In this document: piece by piece, positions 57,908 through 64,000 of the stretch
How positions within the stretch are numbered: position 1 is the stretch's first letter
Layout: each line of letters starts with the position of its first letter
Origin: Plumapathes pennacea
Taxonomy: Eukaryota > Cnidaria > Anthozoa > Antipatharia > Myriopathidae
Direction of reading: 5' to 3'
Length of the DNA stretch: 64,000 nucleotides
NCBI GenBank assembly: GCA_964036295.1
Contig: OZ038466.1
Coordinates: 4,690,001 to 4,754,000 of the forward strand
Made by a program: the position numbers and the translations under genes
Notes under the pieces: generated by a model
Database searches by the model: none
What the model was told of the DNA's origin: nothing
What the model saw: the letters and a program-made list of their open reading frames with translations, nothing else

Positions 57908-60900
57908 TTTCCCTTCATCTACATGGTAATTTCAGCAACAAAAAATATGACTGTTGTGTGGAAAACGTGGCTTCACTGGCTGTGGTAACACTACTGTCCA
58001 TGTTCTACTCGACGTGTGTGCACACTCTGTGATATCAGTATTATTTGTCTGTCTGACACTGTCTTGTTTCTTTTCAAACAGCCTTCTCAGGAATGCACTA
58101 AAGAATTTATGATGAGTCCATATCCTGTGCACCTCGAAGCCAGTTTAGACAGAGGGGTACGTACTGTATCGTAGCAGCTCTGATTTCCAGCATTACCATA
58201 CTGGCAGCCAGCTTATACGTTGCTTTTCACCGCCAGTTACTTAGCTTGAATTAAACAGCAATAACGCATTTGCTTTAATACACTTTTCTGCACAGACTTT
58301 GGGTAAAAGGGTTAACACATTTATTATCCTTATTATTTTTTTTTTTGCTCAGATGTACTATCACGGTCAACCAATTGTTGTTAACGTCCACCTCTCAAAT
58401 CGCTCTTCAAAAACTTGCAAGAAAATTAAAATTACAGGTGAGTGTGATTGACTGAGACATCCAAGGAAATACTTCTGTTGGCAGCGTTCGTCCCATAACC
58501 ACTAACTTGATGTAAAATTTCAAATTGTGTGCAAGTACACAACTTACATGTTTATATAGAAGTTTATTGTATTGAAGTGAAATAACTTATATTTGGCTAA
58601 CGATACTTACTGTAGTTTAGAGGTTTACAAGCGTTACACGAATTACGAAAACTGCACTTGAATTTGCTGTCGTTTCTGACACCGCGGAAATACGTTCTCG
58701 TTGTCACTTTTGTCACCGCTACTATGTAACTCGGTCTAACTTGAGGTGAAATTAACCACGTGTGAAAACTTATGTTATAGAAAATGACATTGAACTAATA
58801 TGTAGTTTGAGTATTGAGTAATAGTATTTAGTTTCTTGGCTAAGTCTTGAGGTGTTATCAGCGTTACACTGAATTACGTGATCTGCACTTGAATCCACAG
58901 TTCGTCAGTTTGCGGACATTTGTCTGTTTTCAACAGCCCAGTACAAGTGTCCTGTCGCTACTGTGGAATCGGAGTAAGTGCTTGTGAGAATTAATAGTTC
59001 AATCAGATTTCATATAAGGAAGGTTGTGAAATGCGTGCCAACTTCTCTTTACTGTCAGTGTGAGATACCTCTGGTTAGAGGATAATTCAAATACATGTAT
59101 AATGTACGTTAGGACTTTTTAACGTAAGGTCTATGTGAATATGCTGAACAACTAAAGAGTAGGGCAAAACGAGTACACACTGGGTCCTTCAATGTTTCCA
59201 GGGTGGCAAAACGTGCGGCAACATTATTCGTTGCGCTGAGCGTGGACACAAAAATGTCTGCAACAAAAGTTTCGCGCGTGACAAAACGGGGCAACATTTG
59301 GGGAACACGCACGCTAGCAATGCTGCCGCCACAGCTATGTGTCCTCGTTTTGCCAGGCCTTAACTTAAAATTGTTGGTTGACGATTAGAGCATCAACTCT
59401 ACAATGTGACAAATAGTCTATTTTTTTACCCAGGTCACGTTCTTTTGGGACTATTCCGGAATGAGAATCAGTGCACGGAATATACGGAAATCGTGTTCTT
59501 TTGATGTTTATTCAGATTCCGGAATGAATGGAATAGTATGCTGTCTTTTCTGCTTCCGATAGCAGAATAGCGGTTTGTTCGGAACAGATCGTGTTCTTTT
59601 GGTAATCTGCGCCTCTATTCTGGCGGGAAAGTTGCGCGCCGAACGGGTCCCGTACCCAGGCTTCCTCAGTCTCGGCACGTCTAGTTCCGTTATGTCAACT
59701 ATTTTGTTTTTAGAATAGTGAAAATTATGCTCTTTTAAAGAATTGATATTCTGTGTATTCTGCTATTCTTATACCGTAATATGAATAGACGAAATAGTCC
59801 AAAAGAACGCGCCCTTACTGTCTGCCGAGGCAGACCAAAGTATCATTTCTCTCTATGCGGAGCTGTGTAAAATGGGACTCAGATTTCACAGGCCGATTGT
59901 GTGAGTCGCTGTTCTAAACTCTGGTGTTTCGGATTTTCCTAGGGAGGGTTTCCCAGTACAGAGCGGGACACTTACCAAAGTCTACGAAATAACTCCACTG
60001 TTAGATGACAACAGGGTAAGTGAAAAAAACTGACTTTACTTCCTTTCGTTCTCGTCTTTGAGTTTTTTTTTTTTATTTTAATTTTTTTTAATTTTTTAAT
60101 TTGAGTTATTGCTCAACGAATGCCTGTATGTTGAATATTAACAGGACAAGAGAGGTCTTGCTCTGGATGGCAAACTGAAACATGAAGACACTTGCTTAGC
60201 GTCGTCAACAATGTACGTTTTTAGTTTAATTGCTATTTTTTTCTTACCATTTCTTCTAAGAACTCGCACTAGTGGCTTATCAAGGGAGCTCGCGTAAATA
60301 TAAGATACATACACTGTGTTCAGGAGTAATACAGCACGAAAATATATCACTCAGTCTAACGTATACGCACGCTGGCTTATCTACAAGTGCGTATTCTGAA
60401 TGTGACTTTTCTTTTTCTCGTGCTGTAGTTTTGATGAATCCCTTCCCAAGGAGAACAGAGAGAATCTAGGAATCATTGTTCAGTACAAAGTTAAAGTGCG
60501 AGTTACCGTGGCTTTTGGAAGGTACGTTCTGATACCTAAACAATTCCTTCGAAAGGAATCGCTTGACGGGTCTACGTCACGTCATAATATTTCAGGCGCT
60601 TTCACACTTCGGTCACGTCACGACGCGTCACGCTACACTACACTACGGACTTCTACTTACGCATTGCATTATACGATTACTGTGCCATGTTTTTACACGT
60701 CCTTTGTGGTCTTACTTTCCACCCCACCCCTCCCGTGTGCGTTATGATATCGACTTTTCTTTTCATTTTAGTGACGTCATGGTGGAACTCCCGTTCATGC
60801 TCACTCACCCCAAGCCCATTGAAGAACCTACTCCTCCTCCCACACCCGTCAAACCACCCCCAGCAGAGGAAGTCCAACAAGCCGGTAGGTGTCTGGCACT

Positions 60901-62828
60901 TGTCTACTGTCTCCGTCACTGTCTCTGCCCATCCGTGTTCTTGCGAATTCGCCTCATAAAGTATCCACGACAAATCACAAGATGACAATCAGACAATTTC
61001 TCGCATTGAGTTCTTCGGTTACATGCACAATGCCAGTCACTAAATATCTCGTACAAAAGTTTAGTCCCTGTCAAAACTGTCTGTCGGTTATCTCTTATTA
61101 TAAAATAACTATGATACTACGCGCGCCCTGATTGGCTAAATAACCGCGTTAGATGAGAGTATATTACACGCTGACGCGATAGGCGATGTTTTTTACTTGG
61201 CTAATTATTTGATAAAAGAAATATATAACGTGTTCCCGTGTAATATAGCCTCATCTAAACACTTGGGAAGTTGGGAGAACACTCGAGTAGCGCCGGAAAC
61301 CACTCGGCAGCCTCGTGGTTTCCTTACGCTACTCTCGTGTTCTCCCAACTTCCCGCGTGTTTAGATGAGGCTATATTACACGGTGACGCGTTATATATTT
61401 CTTAATTAATCTGCTCGCTGGCATTGTGCTCTTATCTTACGAATCACTCAGCGCCTTGACTCACTACTCTCACACACGATATACATCTACGTAATTTCCG
61501 ACGTGTCTCTTGTTTGTCTGTGTACATCTGTCTTTTTTTCCTGTCTATCTGTCTGTCTTGGTCCCTGTCTTGTGTTTTTTCTGTGCTGGCTATGGTCAGG
61601 GTTCAGTATAAGATATTTTTTGAGAATCTGGTGACTTGTGTGCCCTTGAATGAGCTTTGGATTTCATTCTCTTACTCTTGTTTTCTCCGCTTGCGTTTGT
61701 TTGTTCTTGGCAGTTCCTAGTCAAAGTCAAGCGCCGCCCGTGGATCTTAACTTGATCGACTTTGACACAGAGTGAGTGTTCACTTCATGTTGCACTTGAA
61801 CAAACAGACTCTTGGGAGGGGGTGGGGGAGTAGGGGGTAGGGGTGTAATATGATACCGCACGTATTAGCCTGCATGTATAGTCAAATTTCGTGAACTTGT
61901 CTTAAACACGAGATACAATCACTGTGTAGTTTAGTACCAGACATAACACCAGATCGAGTTTCATGACCTCTTAGCTATGCAGTAAATTTCGGCATCTTGA
62001 GGCTATGGCGATTCTGTGGTCATTGTGGAGAGGTTATTTTGGGAGTTGGAGTTGCTAGTCGTTGCCGTTGTTTTAACAGAGGTTGTCTTAAAAGAGGTGG
62101 CCGTTGCAGGGAGGTTGCGATAATCTGACTGTTGTGGATAGGTGGCTTTAGTGGAGTTTCGACTGTATTAATTCTACTTGAATATACAGTTTTGGAAAAT
62201 CTGTGTTAGGTACCAGGCTCTGTCTCCCGAGATCGATTTTTTGTCCTCTCGCCACAGATGTATATACTCGGGTAAAAGCTGATCGAATGATGAATTCTCG
62301 CTTCATCACTCGCACAATTTTATTATAAATGGCTGGGAGAATTACTGTAATTATCTTTTATTACACGACTTCACATTTTCGAGTGCAAATACGGGCCAAA
62401 ACGAGTGCAAATATGGGAGCGTATGGCACTCGTCAGGAACCAGATCAACTGATTTATTAGCTTACGTGATCAATTTTCGCAAGGAAAGTTTACAAACGCG
62501 TCATTTTTTGTTCCATTTTGCGCGCGGCGAGAATGTTTGCCCTGCTTCGTTTGTCGTGTAATAAACAATTTATTACACGAAAAGTCGTGCAATACGGCGG
62601 AGTATTTTTACTCGTCAGTTTTATTTTTTCTCGCCTGAAGCAGGCTCGAAAAAATAAAACCGACTCGTAAAAATACTCCGCCGTATTGCACTCCTTCACG
62701 TGTAATAACCTCTTTTTCTTTCCAATAGTGGACCGCCTCGCCAGAAGGATGATGACGATCTTATCTTCGAAGACTTCGCACGTTTGAGGTTGAAGGGAAG
62801 CGAACACTTGGATAGTGCCGATGCGTAA
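50845..62828 (+). CDS. ARRB: beta-arrestin, complete 19-exon gene
   Basis: Adaptor that binds phosphorylated G-protein-coupled receptors, ends G-protein signalling and links them to clathrin coats. Exons: 50845-50915, 51105-51135, 52959-53019, 53485-53532, 53813-53840, 54141-54198, 54436-54549, 55055-55114, 57326-57393, 57512-57572, 58082-58156, 58353-58437, 58901-58973, 59943-60015, 60145-60212, 60429-60521, 60772-60884, 61714-61771, 62729-62828. All introns are GT-AG and the joined length is 1338 nt (445 aa), phase-consistent throughout. Recognisable parts: [10 protein letters not shown] and [12 protein letters not shown] near the N-terminus; finger-loop region [17 protein letters not shown] (81-97); likely phosphate-sensing Arg 184 in VRLAIRK; lariat-loop region [21 protein letters not shown]-terminal clathrin box LIDFD (407-411); AP2-binding [11 protein letters not shown] (423-433). 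The N-terminus has about 20 extra residues, alanine-rich, before the family start. Vertebrate beta-arrestins have about 410-418 residues. Introns hold several transposons. Confidence 0.95.
52647..52685. repeat. T homopolymer in arrestin intron 2
   Basis: About 39 uninterrupted T; its exact length is likely unreliable. Confidence 0.9.
55450..57301. mobile_element. THAP-carrying DNA transposon in arrestin intron 8
   Basis: Long inverted ends: CTTAAAGTGCACATAAGCC on the left and GGCTTATGTGCACTTTAAG on the right, with homology continuing inwards for about 150 bp (TTCGTATAAAAATGTA, AAGTAATCTAAGCAAC). It is about 1.85 kb. The left part codes the start of a THAP zinc finger (see 55709). No transposase domain survives, so it is a decayed or non-autonomous P-element-like or similar transposon. 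Confidence 0.75.
55709..55861 (+). pseudogene. THAP-type zinc finger N-terminus, broken
   Basis: A 50-codon frame starts [16 protein letters not shown] and continues through [18 protein letters not shown] and LSRPNV. This fits the THAP C2CH finger (Met-Pro-x-x-C-x-V-x-x-C, then Phe-Pro and Trp). A TGA follows; in another frame just after it, DQSRICMEL resembles the second half (S-x-I-C-x-x-H-F), with Met-Glu-Leu where Cys-x-His-Phe would be, so the second metal ligand pair is broken. It belongs to the transposon around it, not to arrestin. Confidence 0.65.
57850..57906. repeat. (AAT)n microsatellite in arrestin intron 10
   Basis: About 19 perfect AAT units; it creates a poly-Asn open frame on the plus strand that is not a gene. 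Confidence 0.95.
59435..59816. mobile_element. MITE in arrestin intron 13
   Basis: Left end CACGTTCTTTTGGGACTATTCC, right end GAAATAGTCCAAAAGAACGCGCCC; internal GTGTTCTTTTG and GGAATAG motifs recur. The ends resemble the GGGCGCGTTC family at 21137 but with TTTTGG in place of GATTGG, suggesting a sister family. Confidence 0.6.
61140..61396. mobile_element. foldback MITE in arrestin intron 17
   Basis: Outer arms TATATTACACGCTGACGCG and its complement-like ATTACACGGTGACGCG flank inner arms CTCATCTAAACAC and GTGTTTAGATGAG, with a core palindrome around GGAAACCAC. Confidence 0.6.
62358..62708. mobile_element. TTATTACACG MITE in the last arrestin intron
   Basis: Same family as 20209-20558. Its right end lies 20 bases before exon 19, so the polypyrimidine tract CCTCTTTTTCTTTCC directly abuts it. 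The other family copies also have CCTCTTT after CGTGTAATAA, so part of the tract may come from the element. Confidence 0.8.
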
Positions 62829-62883
62829 GACTGCACCTCAACCAATCGCTTGACCGAAACTACCGAGACAAGAGGGCTGTTGA

Positions 62884-63199
62884 TGACACCACGGAAATAC
62901 GTTTTTCGGCCGTGCGGTCACCCTATTTTTGGGTCAGCGGTCATTGCACAAAACTGTGGACTCAAGTACCAATTTTTTTTATTTCAGTAGAACTCTCGTA
63001 ACCTCAAAACACTCAATAGTAGGACTCGACACTCAACTGCAAGTTAGTAAGATGCATTTTCTACAACATACGTCGTGCACAAGAAAAATGAGGCTTGCAC
63101 ACGATGTGAAATTTTACCTCAAATTATGAGAAGTTAGATAACCATGGTGACAAACGCTAACCAACGGAAGTGACGTCAAGAACGTATTTCCGCGGTGTC
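62884..63199. mobile_element. hAT-like MITE in arrestin 3' UTR
   Basis: Ends GACACCACGGAAATACGTT and AACGTATTTCCGCGGTGTC. GCTGTTGA (62876-62883) and GCTGTTGG (63200-63207) look like an 8-bp target duplication. A fragment of the same end lies in intron 12 at about 58676-58702. Confidence 0.65.
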
Positions 63200-63614
63200 G
63201 CTGTTGGCATACAGCTATAAAATGGAAAAAAAAAATTATACATGTACCAAGGGAATGGAGCCGTTCCTTGGGGTTTGAGGGAGGAGGGGAGGGTAGGGAG
63301 CCGGGGCATGTTTCATTGTTTGTCAGAAGCTCTTCGTATATTCTAGAGTAGCTTCTCAAACTTCCACACAAAGGAGCCGTGATTAAAATACACGTTGCTC
63401 TCTTCAGGCCCACATACCGTAATATATCGAAAATCTGTAACAACTGGAGAAAAACAAACCCGTTGAGTTTCCATCTTAATAGATGGGGGTGGGGTGGGGG
63501 AAAGGGGAGCTTTAGGATATGAAAAGTTAAACACTTAAACACTAGCAGTATTACAACTAACATTAAGGCATTTTATTTTGTCAACATATAGACTTATCGT
63601 AAGTTTTTAAAGTG

Positions 63615-63620
63615 AATAAA
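63615..63620 (+). terminator. poly(A) signal candidate for beta-arrestin
   Basis: AATAAA about 790 bases after the arrestin stop, in AT-rich sequence. It is the clearest signal in the region; earlier sites cannot be excluded. Confidence 0.45.
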
Positions 63621-64000
63621 CATTCACAAGAACTACATAGTAATTTAACTAAATTTTAGATGGATGGCTTTATTCTAAGCACAGTCATTACTTGCTTTCA
63701 TGTTTTCACTTAGTTTTCTTTTCGTTTCTCTTAGTCGATCTCTCTTGCAACCACAGCCGAAAGAGAGTAGTTAGGGAAAAGTAAGATTGGCTGATAATTT
63801 AGTTTAGTTTAAAATAGTTTATTATCAGAACTTTACCCAGTACAGGACCGCTGTATGTCTTCCCCGAATTCAAGGGCTCTTACCATGTATTCCTCACAAT
63901 AATTACAATTTTATCTTTGTTTTGTGTTCGGTTTTGCCCTTTGAAATTTTATCATGTGATCTGAAGTTCCCGGATGAAAAGTTGTTTTTGTTTTTTCAAA
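63621..64000. other. downstream of arrestin, nothing recognised
   Basis: AT-rich sequence without open frames of note. Confidence 0.5.

Noticed and set aside
57823..58032. Frame with poly-Asn stretch
   Set aside because: Caused by the (AAT)n microsatellite in an arrestin intron.
1..64000. CRISPR arrays, rRNA, tRNA, bacterial operons
   Set aside because: No regular repeat-spacer structure, cloverleaf or rRNA core was recognised; gene structure is eukaryotic throughout.

Overview
The window is eukaryotic. Genes are split by GT-AG introns, promoters carry TATA boxes, transcripts end near AATAAA signals, and short inverted-repeat transposons are very dense. A tandem family of short secreted cysteine-rich peptides, resembling coral SCRiP-type peptides, sits beside a beta-arrestin gene and a C5orf34-like exon. 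Together these point to an anthozoan cnidarian, most likely a stony coral. The species is an inference; nothing in the window proves it.

Layout. (1) 1-1042: the last recognisable exon of a C5orf34-like gene. (2) 1043-5640: no gene; a minisatellite and several foldback/MITE elements. (3) About 5641-46680: a 41-kb array built from diverged ~0.5-kb spacer repeats, many nested transposons and eight copies of one three-exon peptide gene (starts near 10.8, 15.0, 19.4, 26.0, 30.4, 36.8, 40.0 and 44.1 kb). Each gene has a 5' leader exon (where kept), a 61-64-nt signal-peptide exon and a ~300-nt exon coding a propeptide with dibasic sites and a 12-cysteine mature domain. Six copies are open; copies 4 and 6 share a premature TGA at a conserved Trp. 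Copies 3, 5 and 7 have lost the usual promoter and leader exon to an inserted repeat. A ninth locus at 46.2 kb is only a promoter plus leader exon. Within the array an ~11-kb block (about 16.95-27.95 kb) is repeated almost identically at about 27.95-38.7 kb and partly a third time. (4) 46681-50400: intergenic, with two more repeat elements. (5) 50845-62828: a complete 19-exon beta-arrestin gene (445 aa) with clathrin- and AP2-binding motifs, CRE- and NRF1-like sites upstream, and transposons in several introns and in the 3' UTR.

The peptide genes probably supply a set of secreted defence or venom-like peptides that differ in loop length and surface residues on one cysteine frame. Arrestin is an unrelated housekeeping signalling neighbour. 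The most informative part of the window is the array: paralogous spacers show the same site with and without an insertion, so several transposon families can be given target-site duplications directly, and gene birth, promoter loss, stop-codon loss and deletion are all visible in one array. All splice sites were read by eye; no transcripts or database searches were available.
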